From Prevotella sp. CAG:924 (GTDB lineage Bacteria; Bacteroidota; Bacteroidia; Bacteroidales; Bacteroidaceae): a DNA stretch of 32,008 bases. The position numbers and the translations under genes are program-made. The number at the start of each line of letters is the position of its first letter. Position 1 is the first letter of the stretch. This document shows positions 1 through 8,230 of this stretch, piece by piece. A model generated the notes under the pieces. The model saw only the letters and a program-made list of their open reading frames with translations. It did not search any database and was not told where the DNA came from. The DNA lies in assembly GCA_000431975.1 (NCBI GenBank), contig HF988423.1:1-32008 (forward strand). Direction: 5' to 3'.

Positions 1-71
1 CAGCATATCTCCCCTATATTTATCGGGTGAGCCGCTTTCTTGACAGCGACACAGATACAAATGGAAAAAAT
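1..71. other. Unassigned left edge, possibly the 3' end of an upstream gene
   Basis: The first ~70 bases precede a strong terminator. Plus-strand frames reach stops at about 28-30 and 40-42 (and one further on, inside the hairpin), so one of them may be the last codons of a gene entering from the left. Too little is present to identify a product or choose a frame. Confidence 0.3.
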
Positions 72-112
72 AAAAGCGATGCAGATGGATAGATCTGCAT
101 CGCTTTTTATTT
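72..112. terminator. Bidirectional rho-independent terminator
   Basis: A perfect 15-bp stem (72-86 pairing with 93-107; arm AAAAGCGATGCAGAT) encloses a 6-nt loop. An A-run lies on the left and a T-run on the right, so the hairpin has a U-tract when read from either strand. It lies 54 nt past the fabI stop (minus strand) and probably also ends a plus-strand gene outside the window. Confidence 0.88.
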
Positions 113-165
113 TGTATCAATTTATGAAGAATGGCTTTCAAGACCGGTTCTTCATCTTCTGTTTA

Positions 166-1023
166 TTATCCGTAGATGATATTTCCGTTTTCGTCCTTAT
201 ATTCATCCAGACCCTTCTCGTAGGTGTTCATGGCGCGGAGACTCATACCGATAGAAGAGAAGCCGCCATCGTGGAAGAGGTTCTGCATGGTCACTTTCTT
301 TGTCAGGTCAGAGAACATGACGCAACAATAGTCAGCGCACTCGTCAGCTGAGGCATTGCCCAGAGGAGACATGCGGTTTGCGAAGTCGTAGAGATGTGTC
401 ATACCCTTGATACCCTGTCCGGCTGTTGTCATGGTAGGCGACTGCGAGATAGTGTTCACGCGAACGTGGTGCTCACGGCCGTAAATATATCCGAAGCTGC
501 GGGCGATGCTTTCGAGCAGAGCCTTGGCATCAGCCATGTCGTTGTAGCCGAAGAACGTACGCTGTGCGGCAACGTATGACAGTGCTACAACAGAGCCATA
601 GTCAGCGATAGCACCAAGCTTCTTGGCGGTCTGCAGCATCTTATGGAACGAAAGGGCAGAGATGTCCATCGTCTTGTTCATCATGAAATAGTCGAGGTCA
701 TCGTAGCGACGGCCTTTACGGACATTGGGCGACATGCCTACAGCGTGAAGTACGAAGTCTACTGGACCACCGAGTACTTCCATAGAACGACGGAATACAT
801 TTTCCAGGTCTTCAACGCTCGTAGCGTCGGCAGGGATCACCTCGCAGTGCAACTTCTCAGCCAGTGCGTCGAGTGTGCCCATGCGAATAGCAGCGGGAGT
901 GTTGGTCAGGGTGATGGTTGCACCTTCTTCTACCACGCGCTCAGCTACTTTCCAAGCGATGGATTTGTCATTGAGGGCACCGAAGATGATACCCTTCTTT
1001 CCTTTTAATAAGTTGTAACTCAT
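166..1023 (-). CDS. fabI: Enoyl-[acyl-carrier-protein] reductase (NADH), FabI type
   Basis: Catalyses the last step of each cycle of type II fatty acid elongation, reducing trans-2-enoyl-ACP in the cytoplasm. The 285-residue protein is an SDR-fold enzyme with an N-terminal nucleotide-binding region (GIIFGALNDKSIAW, about residues 11-24). It has the FabI catalytic set: Tyr150, Tyr160 and Lys167, with the Y-x6-K spacing and the ten-residue Tyr-Tyr spacing typical of FabI. It is somewhat longer than E. coli FabI (262 aa), mostly because of a C-terminal tail. I chose the ATG at 1021-1023 because an in-frame upstream extension to 1104 would run through the promoter box at 1071-1078 and has no FabI similarity. 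It is monocistronic as far as visible, with its own promoter and a terminator past its stop. Confidence 0.95.
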   Translation of the reverse strand: MSYNLLKGKKGIIFGALNDKSIAWKVAERVVEEGATITLTNTPAAIRMGTLDALAEKLHCEVIPADATSVEDLENVFRRSMEVLGGPVDFVLHAVGMSPNVRKGRRYDDLDYFMMNKTMDISALSFHKMLQTAKKLGAIADYGSVVALSYVAAQRTFFGYNDMADAKALLESIARSFGYIYGREHHVRVNTISQSPTMTTAGQGIKGMTHLYDFANRMSPLGNASADECADYCCVMFSDLTKKVTMQNLFHDGGFSSIGMSLRAMNTYEKGLDEYKDENGNIIYG

Positions 1024-1070
1024 AAATATAACAATCTTGTAATTGTGTCTACTTTGTTTTACTTGGTGTG

Positions 1071-1078
1071 CAAAATTA
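1071..1078 (-). promoter_or_regulatory. Bacteroidota -7 promoter box for fabI
   Basis: Read on the minus strand this is TAATTTTG, matching TAnnTTTG. It lies 47 nt upstream of the fabI ATG. I see no clear -33 TTTG partner. Confidence 0.6.
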
Positions 1079-1104
1079 CTAAAAAAAGTGGAATCCATGA
1101 CCAT

Positions 1105-1861
1105 TGCGCGTTAAAAGTTTGTCACTCACCACATAAAGATGATACAGGATAAGAATTTACGGTCGATTTGGCTCTTTTTAGAACATGGGTAGGATAGAAT
1201 TGCATCTTGTTGTTAATTCTTTCTGCAAATTATCGGTCGGGGCTTCTTCCATAAGGAGTGGGGGCGTTTTTAGGGTATTGCAGTAAAAGGTTGGAGCCGT
1301 AGACGTACATTTGCGGACTTTTCGAGGTGATGGAAAAGAGAATGGAGTGCTTCCTTTAGTATTCTATCCGGTTCTATGATCCGTATCGTATGGAGAGTAT
1401 TGTATCATTTGTGTTTATCCATTATGTGGCACATCTGTGTCAGTTAGAATAAGTGTAAGTTTTACATTTAGTTAATTTCGTCTGTAGGTTGCTGTGGTTT
1501 AATTTATTTTGGCTACCTTTGTCATGTTCTTTATGATTGGCACTTCCGGTATGTCCGAGAGGACTCTGATGGAGACTTAGTTTTTGTGAGTTAGAGAGCG
1601 GGGGCTCTGATCCGTCCGAACGGTAAGATATGCCAGTCATCTGTTCGCCTATATGAAAAGATATGGTCTTAGATTCGTTAATCAGAGCTAGTTAGGATAT
1701 GTTACGAATGATGTCAGGCAGAGCATCTGAGAATGCTTTCGATGTCTTTGCAGAGCACATTCCTATTTTCATCGGAATGTTATCGGATAGCATATATTCC
1801 GGAGGCGGCATGGCGTATGCCTGAAAAAAAGGAAACATAATACTAAAACCAAATACAACTT
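1105..1861. other. 757-nt gene-free region upstream of the glycosidase cluster
   Basis: No convincing coding sequence is present; the longest open frame (minus strand, 1440-1640) is low-complexity and matches nothing I recognise. Two TAnnTTTG boxes on the plus strand (1306-1313 and 1514-1521) could be promoters. Downstream of the second there are short stem-loops: ACATTCC/GGAATGT at 1757-1780, and GGCAT/ATGCC near 1813 followed by an A-run. This may be a long regulatory leader for the GH35 gene. Confidence 0.5.
1514..1521 (+). promoter_or_regulatory. Candidate promoter of the glycosidase cluster (TACCTTTG)
   Basis: TACCTTTG fits the TAnnTTTG -7 consensus, and a TTG at 1489-1491 lies 22 nt upstream, slightly wider than the usual 19-21. 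If it is used, the GH35 transcript has a 5' leader of about 335 nt. No closer full-consensus box is visible; GATGTCTTTG at 1741-1750 is a near-match lacking the TA. Confidence 0.4.
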
Positions 1862-4213
1862 ATGCGAAAATTATCTATTTTCCGAACATTAGTGCTGTCA
1901 TTGGCACTGTTGGCAGGATCGGGTGGAGTGTCTGCAGCAACTAAAGGCGGCACGTTTACCACCGGAAATCAGACCTTTCTGCTCAATGGTAAGCCTTTTG
2001 TCGTTAAGGCTGCGGAATTGCATTATCCGCGTATCCCACGTCCTTATTGGGAGCATCGTATCCAAATGTGTAAGGCGTTAGGTATGAATACGATCTGCCT
2101 GTATGTCTTCTGGAACATCCATGAGCAACGTGAGGGACAATTTGATTTCACAGGTCAGAACGACATTGCCGAGTTTTGTCGCCTGGCGCAGAAGAATGGC
2201 ATGTATGTCATCGTGCGTCCCGGTCCGTATGTATGTGCGGAGTGGGAGATGGGCGGACTTCCATGGTGGCTGCTGAAGAAGAAGGATATCCGTCTGCGCG
2301 AACAGGATCCTTATTTCATGGAGCGTGTGGAGAAGTTCATGTCCAAGGTGGGTGAGCAGCTGGCTCCTCTTACCATACAGCACGGCGGCCCCATCATCAT
2401 GGTGCAGGTGGAGAATGAATACGGCTCTTATGGTGAGGACAAGCCTTATGTGTCGGCCATTCGCGATATTGTACGCAAGTCGGGATTCACCGATGTGACC
2501 TTGTTCCAGTGTGACTGGGCCAGCAATTTCACGCGTAATGGTCTTGACGATCTCGTATGGACAATGAATTTCGGCACCGGTTCTAATATCGACGACCAGT
2601 TCCGCCATCTGCGTGAACTGCGTCCGCAGACTCCTCTGATGTGCTCTGAGTTCTGGAGTGGATGGTTCGACAAGTGGGGGGCACGCCATGAGACACGTCC
2701 TGCCGAGGAGATGGTGGCCAATATTGATGAGATGCTCTCCAAGGGCATATCTTTTTCTTTGTATATGACGCATGGAGGAACATCGTTCGGACATTGGGCA
2801 GGAGCCAATTCACCGGGCTTCGCTCCTGATGTTACGTCGTACGACTACGATGCACCCATCAACGAGTATGGTGTTGCTACTCCTAAGTACTATACGTTAC
2901 GCAAGACCATGCAGAAATATGCCGATGGCAAGTTGCCTGCTGTTCCGAAGCCTGCTGCTCCGCAGATAAGCGTTCCGAAATTCAATCTCACGGAATATGT
3001 GCCGCTTGCCCGTGGTGTGGACAGCGTGCTGTCGTCCCGCAATCCGTTGACATTTGAAGAGTTGGATATGGGATGGGGAACGGTCGCTTACAGCACCAAG
3101 CTGCCCGAGGTGGCCGAGTCCAGTGTGCTGACGCTCAATGATGCACACGATTATGCTTTGGTCTATGTCGATGGCCGTTATATCGGTCGGACGGACCGTG
3201 TGCGCAATGAGAATGCCGTGGCCCTGCCTCCGGTGAAGAAAGGCAGCGTCATGACGATAGTGGTAGAAGGCATGGGCCGTATCAATTTCGGCAGAGCCAT
3301 TAAAGATTATAAGGGACTCACTGGTGCCGTGACGATTAGCGCTGATGTGGATGGCGATGAGGTCACTTGGAATCTTAAGGATTGGACCATGTGTACTATC
3401 CCCGACAGCTATGAGAATGCTGTGAGGGCACTTGCCGGAAAGACAGGTAAAGTGCCTGCCGAGTTGAATCTTTCCACACGTGCAGGATATTATAGAGGTA
3501 CATTCAACTTGAAGAAGACGGGCGATACGTTTATGGATATGGAGACCTGGGGCAAAGGTCTGGTATATGTTAATGGCCATGCCTTAGGCCGTTTCTGGAG
3601 CATAGGTCCTCAGCAGACGCTGTATGTGCCGGGTTGCTGGCTGAAGAAAGGCACCAATGAGGTGGTCGTGCTTGATGTTGTAGGTCCTAGGAGTCCTGAG
3701 GTGTGGTGCCAGAAGAAGCCGGAGCTTGACAAGCTGCAGCTTGAGAAGACCAATCTGCACAACAATCCGGGCGACCGTCCCGATCTTAATTCGGCCAAGC
3801 CTGCGGCAAATGGCAGTTTCTCTGCGGAGCGTGGTTGGCAGACGGTTAAGTTCGGTTCAGTGGCAACGGGCCGTTATCTGGCCATCGAATGTCAGAGTGC
3901 CCAGGATGGTGGTGATGTGGTGTCAGTGGCGGAGCTGTACGCTCAGGATGCCAATGGCAACCGCATCGACCGTAATTCCTGGACAGTGAAGTATGCCGAC
4001 AGCGAGAATGCAGTTGGTGGCAATCATACTGGCGATAAGGCATTCGACCTTCAGGAGTCCACCTATTGGAGCACTGTCAGCGGTGTGGCACTTCCCCACT
4101 TGCTGGTGATCGATATGGGCAAGGTACAGACGGTAGGAGCCGTAGAGTATCTGCCGTGTACGACGCAGACTTCCGTCAGTGGCATCAAAGGCTATAAGAT
4201 TTATGTTTATTAA
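1862..4213 (+). CDS. Secreted GH35 beta-galactosidase with C-terminal CBM32-like domain
   Basis: Retaining glycoside hydrolase of family 35, expected to remove terminal beta-linked galactose from oligosaccharides. Of its 783 residues, about 1-25 form a signal peptide (hydrophobic core, then a VSA-A cleavage site), so it should act in the periplasm or at the surface. The TIM barrel spans roughly 30-350. It has the GGPIIMVQVENEYGSY signature, with Glu186 as likely acid/base, and CSEFW, with Glu263 as likely nucleophile. Beta-rich GH35 domains follow. The last ~130 residues resemble a discoidin/F5-8 C (CBM32) carbohydrate-binding domain. It heads a run of three glycosidases. A hairpin directly after its stop could reduce read-through. 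Family assignment is secure; the exact linkage and natural substrate are not readable from sequence. Confidence 0.93.
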   Translation: MRKLSIFRTLVLSLALLAGSGGVSAATKGGTFTTGNQTFLLNGKPFVVKAAELHYPRIPRPYWEHRIQMCKALGMNTICLYVFWNIHEQREGQFDFTGQNDIAEFCRLAQKNGMYVIVRPGPYVCAEWEMGGLPWWLLKKKDIRLREQDPYFMERVEKFMSKVGEQLAPLTIQHGGPIIMVQVENEYGSYGEDKPYVSAIRDIVRKSGFTDVTLFQCDWASNFTRNGLDDLVWTMNFGTGSNIDDQFRHLRELRPQTPLMCSEFWSGWFDKWGARHETRPAEEMVANIDEMLSKGISFSLYMTHGGTSFGHWAGANSPGFAPDVTSYDYDAPINEYGVATPKYYTLRKTMQKYADGKLPAVPKPAAPQISVPKFNLTEYVPLARGVDSVLSSRNPLTFEELDMGWGTVAYSTKLPEVAESSVLTLNDAHDYALVYVDGRYIGRTDRVRNENAVALPPVKKGSVMTIVVEGMGRINFGRAIKDYKGLTGAVTISADVDGDEVTWNLKDWTMCTIPDSYENAVRALAGKTGKVPAELNLSTRAGYYRGTFNLKKTGDTFMDMETWGKGLVYVNGHALGRFWSIGPQQTLYVPGCWLKKGTNEVVVLDVVGPRSPEVWCQKKPELDKLQLEKTNLHNNPGDRPDLNSAKPAANGSFSAERGWQTVKFGSVATGRYLAIECQSAQDGGDVVSVAELYAQDANGNRIDRNSWTVKYADSENAVGGNHTGDKAFDLQESTYWSTVSGVALPHLLVIDMGKVQTVGAVEYLPCTTQTSVSGIKGYKIYVY

Positions 4214-4220
4214 GCTAAGG

Positions 4221-4256
4221 ACATGGAGAGGACATATAAATGGGTCCTCTCCATGT
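4221..4256 (+). terminator. Stem-loop between GH35 and GH43 genes
   Basis: A perfect 13-bp stem (4221-4233 with 4244-4256; arm ACATGGAGAGGAC) has a 10-nt loop and starts 8 nt past the GH35 stop. It lacks a proper T-run (TCTGTCTTATT follows), so it may be a partial terminator or an mRNA-stabilising 3' structure rather than a full stop. Confidence 0.6.
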
Positions 4257-4393
4257 TCTGTCTTATTGGGAGAAAGTGGTTTGGCGTGAAGGGTCTTCTC
4301 CGGTTGGATAGAACAGCCTATTTCTACTGTTGGTTCCAATCGTAGAGACTGTGGCACAGACATCGAAAACTTGACTAGTATATAGTGATAAAA

Positions 4394-6316
4394 ATGAAAT
4401 ATCGTATTCTTACTTTCTTTGTACTGCTTGCTATAGCAGTAAGGCCTGCCTTCGCATCGTTGATAGACGAAAAAGACTATGCGGGCTATTTGTTTGTATA
4501 TTTCACAGGCAACAATATTGACGAGGAGGCTATCCGTTTTGCTGTGAGCACCGATGGCTATGAGTATTGGGCCCTCAATGACAATAAGCCAGTGCTCGAC
4601 TCCAAGGTCATAAGCTCGACGGGCGGTGTACGCGACCCGCACATCTTGCGTTGTGAGGACGGCCACACGTTCTATATGGTTGCCACCGATATGGTTTCCG
4701 CCAATGGCTGGGATTCCAATCGTGCCATGGTGCTGCTTAAGTCTACCGATCTTATACACTGGACACACTCGGTCATCAATATCCAGAAGCGTTATCCGGG
4801 TCAGGAACAGCTGAAGCGCGTGTGGGCTCCACAGACGATCTACGACCGTGAGGCCGGCCGCTATTTGGTCTATTGGTCCATGCAGTATGCTTCAGGCCCC
4901 GACGTGATTTATTATGCTTATGCCAACGACGATTTCACCGACCTTGTCGGTGAGCCTAAGCCGCTCTTCATTCCGAAAGACAAGAAGTCGTGCATCGACG
5001 GCGATATCGTTTACAAGGACGGCGTTTATCATCTTTTCTATAAGACTGAAGGTCATGGCAATGGCATCAAGGTGGCAACGACACGTTCGCTGACGTCAGG
5101 ACAGTGGACGGAGAGTCCCGACTACAAGCAGCAGACCAAGGAGGCTGTGGAGGGCGCCGGAACATTCAAGCAGATTGGGCAGGATAAGTATATACTGATG
5201 TATGATGTATATATGAACGGCCGTTACCAGTTTACTGAGACTTCCGATCTTGAGCATTTCAAGGTGATCGACAGTGAGGTCAAGATGAACTTTCATCCCC
5301 GTCACGGCACGGTGATGCCTATCACGGCTGCTGAGCTGAGAGCCCTCACCGCTCAATGGGGAAAGCCCGAGGGTATCGGTGAGCTGTCGCAGAACCCAGT
5401 CCTTCCCGGCTTCCATGCCGATCCGGAGATACTCTACTCACACAATACGGGCCGCTATTATATCTATTCCACCACTGACGGACAGCCTGGTTGGGGCGGA
5501 TGGTATTTTACAGCCTTTTCGTCTGCCGATCTGAAGAATTGGACCTACGAGGGTGTGGTGCTTGACCTCCGTTCTCCGCAGGTGTCATGGGCCAATGGCA
5601 ATGCGTGGGCTCCGGCTATAGAGGAGAAGCTCATTGATGGAAAATACAAATATTTCTTCTATTACAGTGGCAATCCTAATGACAATTCCGGCAAGCAGAT
5701 AGGGGTGGCAGTAGGCGATAGCCCGATAGGGCCGTTCAAGGATATGGGTGCGCCGATAGTGACAAAGTCGCCTGTCGGGGGCGGACAGCAGATCGATGTT
5801 GATGTGTTTACCGATCCCATGTCGGGCAAGTCCTATCTATATTGGGGCAACGGCTATATGGCCGGGGCAGAGCTCAACGACGATATGGTGTCGATCAGGC
5901 AGGAGACCGTCAAGGTGCTCACTCCTAAGGGAGGTTCACTCAAGGATTATCAATATCGTGAGGCACCCTATGTGTTCTATCGTCATGGCAAATACTATTT
6001 CATGTGGTCGGTCGACGACACTGGTTCTGCCAACTATCATGTAGCTTATGGAACGTCCGACAGTCCGCTTGGAAAGATCAAGGTGGCAAAGGATCCCATT
6101 GTCACGATTCAGGATCCTGCCAAGCAGATCTACGGCCCTGCTCATAATTCTGTTGTACGTAAGCCCGGCACTGACGAGTGGTACATCGTTTATCATCGCA
6201 TCAATAAGAACTATATTGGTAAGGACCGTCAGCCCGGCATACACCGCGAGGTCTGCATTGATCGTCTGGAGTTCAACGATGACGGTACGATCCGCAGGGT
6301 CAGCCTTACGAAATGA
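4394..6316 (+). CDS. Secreted tandem GH43-GH43 glycosidase (arabinosidase/xylosidase type)
   Basis: A 640-residue exported protein with two five-bladed beta-propeller modules of GH43, the family of inverting alpha-L-arabinofuranosidases, beta-xylosidases and galactanases. The ATG at 4394 gives a clean signal peptide ending in AFA-S; a GTG three codons upstream is also in frame. The N-terminal module (~27-325) shows RDPH (likely base Asp81), CIDGD (pKa-modulating Asp) and VEGAG (likely acid Glu). The C-terminal module (~335-640) opens with a second start motif, PGFHADPEI, and shows QQIDVDVF and YREAPYVF. Both modules therefore appear to keep the three acidic residues. Two different catalytic modules on one chain suggest release of two linkages from one branched substrate. 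It lies 180 nt after GH35 and 57 nt before a third glycosidase gene. Subfamily and specificity cannot be read here. Confidence 0.9.
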   Translation: MKYRILTFFVLLAIAVRPAFASLIDEKDYAGYLFVYFTGNNIDEEAIRFAVSTDGYEYWALNDNKPVLDSKVISSTGGVRDPHILRCEDGHTFYMVATDMVSANGWDSNRAMVLLKSTDLIHWTHSVINIQKRYPGQEQLKRVWAPQTIYDREAGRYLVYWSMQYASGPDVIYYAYANDDFTDLVGEPKPLFIPKDKKSCIDGDIVYKDGVYHLFYKTEGHGNGIKVATTRSLTSGQWTESPDYKQQTKEAVEGAGTFKQIGQDKYILMYDVYMNGRYQFTETSDLEHFKVIDSEVKMNFHPRHGTVMPITAAELRALTAQWGKPEGIGELSQNPVLPGFHADPEILYSHNTGRYYIYSTTDGQPGWGGWYFTAFSSADLKNWTYEGVVLDLRSPQVSWANGNAWAPAIEEKLIDGKYKYFFYYSGNPNDNSGKQIGVAVGDSPIGPFKDMGAPIVTKSPVGGGQQIDVDVFTDPMSGKSYLYWGNGYMAGAELNDDMVSIRQETVKVLTPKGGSLKDYQYREAPYVFYRHGKYYFMWSVDDTGSANYHVAYGTSDSPLGKIKVAKDPIVTIQDPAKQIYGPAHNSVVRKPGTDEWYIVYHRINKNYIGKDRQPGIHREVCIDRLEFNDDGTIRRVSLTK

Positions 6317-6373
6317 TAAGTGCATGTTGTCATCTGTCGGCATGGTACAGTGTTGACGATAAATGTTCATACT

Positions 6374-7399
6374 ATGATTCTTCAGAAGAAAACAGTTATC
6401 ACGGTATTGGCGGTGATGTTATTCACATCGATAGCAGCCCAGACCGACAGGCATTCCAATTTCAGAACTTCGATACCGCGTGACTCGATATTGCTGAGCG
6501 ATCCCTGTATACTTGCTGATAGGGCTACGGGAACATACTATATGACGGGCACCGGAGGATTGATGTGGACAAGCAGGGATCTTGATACATGGGATGGGCC
6601 GTATATCGTTGCTCATCCCGATCCTCATTCCTGGACAGGAGCCAATCCTCAGATATGGGCAGCAGAGATACATCCCTATAAGGGGAAATATTATTACTTT
6701 GCTACCTTTACTAATGATTCTGTCATGATAGGACGTTTTAAAGGAATGGATATTCCTCGGCGTTCTACACAGGTATTGGTGAGTGATAGCCCCGGAGGGC
6801 CTTATCTCCCGATGAAGGATGCGTCATTTCTGCCTGCCGATAAATGTACACTGGATGGCACATTCTGGGTCGATACCAATGGCAAGCCATATATGGTATA
6901 TTGTCGGGAGTGGATACAGAACTGGAACGGAACAGTGGAGAAGATAGAGTTGAAACCTGATCTTGACGGTTCGGCAGGTTCAGCCCAATTGCTTTTCCGT
7001 GCAAGCGATTCTCCATGGAGTCGTGAGGTTGTAGAGGGAAAGGATGGTCCTAATCGTGTGACTGATGGTCCGTGGCTGTTCCGTACAGGTACAGGACGTC
7101 TTGGGATGTTATGGACAAGTTGGATATATGATGTTTATACCCAAGGAGTTGCTTATTCTGAGAGTGGCACGCTTGACGGGCCTTGGACACAGGAGCCCCA
7201 ACCTGTCACACCGCCGAATTATGGTCATGCTATGCTGTTCAGAGACTTCAAAGGCCGTTGGCTGATGTCGCTTCATAGTCATAAGGTGGTAAACGGACAG
7301 TATATTCGTGTGCCACAGCTTTTTGAGGTGGATTTGTCAGGTGACAGGCTGGTCGTGGGACGCCATATCACCGGCCTTGCCGATGCGGCTATAAAATAA
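6374..7399 (+). CDS. Secreted GH43-like glycosidase
   Basis: A single five-bladed propeller of 341 residues. The start at 6374 gives a signal peptide (MILQKKTVITVLAVMLF, cleavage near AA-QTD); the in-frame extension to 6320 lacks signal-peptide features. GH43 elements are SDPCILAD (likely base Asp43) and TLDGTFWVD (likely pKa modulator Asp161). At the usual general-acid position the sequence reads VTDGPWLF, so Asp231 stands where most GH43 enzymes have Glu; Glu221 lies ten residues earlier. Either this is a subfamily trait or specificity and mechanism differ. It follows the tandem GH43 gene by 57 nt, so the two are probably co-transcribed. The cluster contains no SusC/SusD pair or regulator in view. 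Confidence 0.85.
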   Translation: MILQKKTVITVLAVMLFTSIAAQTDRHSNFRTSIPRDSILLSDPCILADRATGTYYMTGTGGLMWTSRDLDTWDGPYIVAHPDPHSWTGANPQIWAAEIHPYKGKYYYFATFTNDSVMIGRFKGMDIPRRSTQVLVSDSPGGPYLPMKDASFLPADKCTLDGTFWVDTNGKPYMVYCREWIQNWNGTVEKIELKPDLDGSAGSAQLLFRASDSPWSREVVEGKDGPNRVTDGPWLFRTGTGRLGMLWTSWIYDVYTQGVAYSESGTLDGPWTQEPQPVTPPNYGHAMLFRDFKGRWLMSLHSHKVVNGQYIRVPQLFEVDLSGDRLVVGRHITGLADAAIK

Positions 7400-7484
7400 G
7401 AAATGGAAGCGATTCCGGCATATTTCAAACAGGATTTGGTGTTTCATAGATCCCGGTCTCTCGATGAACAGATAAAAAAATAAG

Positions 7485-7525
7485 TGCCGTTGCAGACAAT
7501 ACTGATTCAGTGATCTGCAACGGCA
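7485..7525. terminator. Bidirectional terminator between convergent genes
   Basis: A perfect 12-bp stem (7485-7496 with 7514-7525; arm TGCCGTTGCAGA) has a loop that itself can pair (ACTGA/TCAGT). The A-run on the left becomes a U-run for the minus-strand transcript; the right side is T-rich. It separates the plus-strand glycosidases from the minus-strand DUF4294 gene. Confidence 0.85.
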
Positions 7526-7550
7526 TATTTCATATATGTAAGGAAATCTC

Positions 7551-8192
7551 TTACAGTTGTCCTGCTTCTACTTGCCGTACTACACGTTCGGTGAGACGGT
7601 CGACGCCATTGGGGTCGTATTCCTTCTTTAAGGAAGCGCCGAAGACCCATGCGAAGGCTTGGTAGAAGCCGGCTCTCACAGGCCCTAGGAATGCCTGGAT
7701 AAGGTTGTAACTCGACGAGTTACACTCGCGGTAGACAAGCTTGATGAGGAGTTTGCCCTGTTGGTAGTTGAGCTTTTTCATCCGTGGCGTGTATTCTTTC
7801 TTGATGGAGGCTTCCACACGTTTCATGTGTTCATCCTTTGCCTTCTTGTTGGGTAGGGTCTGAAGATATTCGTAAGTTTCGACAATGATTTTGTTCACCT
7901 CCTTAGCGATGGGCAACACTTTCTTTACGTTATACACCAACCGGTTGTAGGCGGCCCGCTGTGCTGCGTTCTTGAAGACGGGCTCAGGGTAGATGTAGAG
8001 GTTGTTCAGCTCCATATATTGGATGGAGTCGCCGTCTATAAGCACCTTTCCCACTTTTACCATAGGTACAAAAGTCGGACTGTCCATGTCCACCTCACGA
8101 TCTTCAGGGTTGACATAGCCGGGACGTCCGCTCTGTGCCTGTACGGCGGTTGAGAGCGAGAGAGCCATCAATATCGTGAACAGCTTTTTCAT
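7551..8192 (-). CDS. DUF4294 family exported protein
   Basis: A 213-residue protein of a Bacteroidota family of unknown function (DUF4294). The start at 8192 gives a signal peptide of about 19 residues (MKKLFTILMALSLSTAVQA), so it should be periplasmic or envelope-associated. The mature part is basic and mostly helical. It carries the family's recognisable blocks around LIDGDSIQYMELNN, YNRLVYNVKKVLP and the C-terminal IQAFLGPVRAGFYQAFAWVFG stretch. No enzyme motif is apparent. An upstream in-frame Met at 8208-8210 lies within the promoter and is unlikely to be used. The gene seems monocistronic, with a canonical promoter almost touching its start codon and a terminator after it. Confidence 0.85.
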   Translation of the reverse strand: MKKLFTILMALSLSTAVQAQSGRPGYVNPEDREVDMDSPTFVPMVKVGKVLIDGDSIQYMELNNLYIYPEPVFKNAAQRAAYNRLVYNVKKVLPIAKEVNKIIVETYEYLQTLPNKKAKDEHMKRVEASIKKEYTPRMKKLNYQQGKLLIKLVYRECNSSSYNLIQAFLGPVRAGFYQAFAWVFGASLKKEYDPNGVDRLTERVVRQVEAGQL

Positions 8193-8199
8193 TACGCTG

Positions 8200-8230
8200 C
8201 AAAAGTACAATGCTTTTGTTTTATGGCAAA
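8200..8230 (-). promoter_or_regulatory. Canonical Bacteroidota promoter of the DUF4294 gene
   Basis: On the minus strand, TTTG (8227-8230) and TACTTTTG (8200-8207) are separated by exactly 19 nt, matching TTTG-N19-21-TAnnTTTG. Only 7 nt separate the box from the start codon, which predicts a transcript with almost no 5' leader. Confidence 0.8.

Noticed and set aside
1440..1640. 66-codon minus-strand frame in the leader region
   Set aside because: Low-complexity Ser/Lys/His/Asn-rich translation without family match; it covers the best plus-strand promoter candidate.
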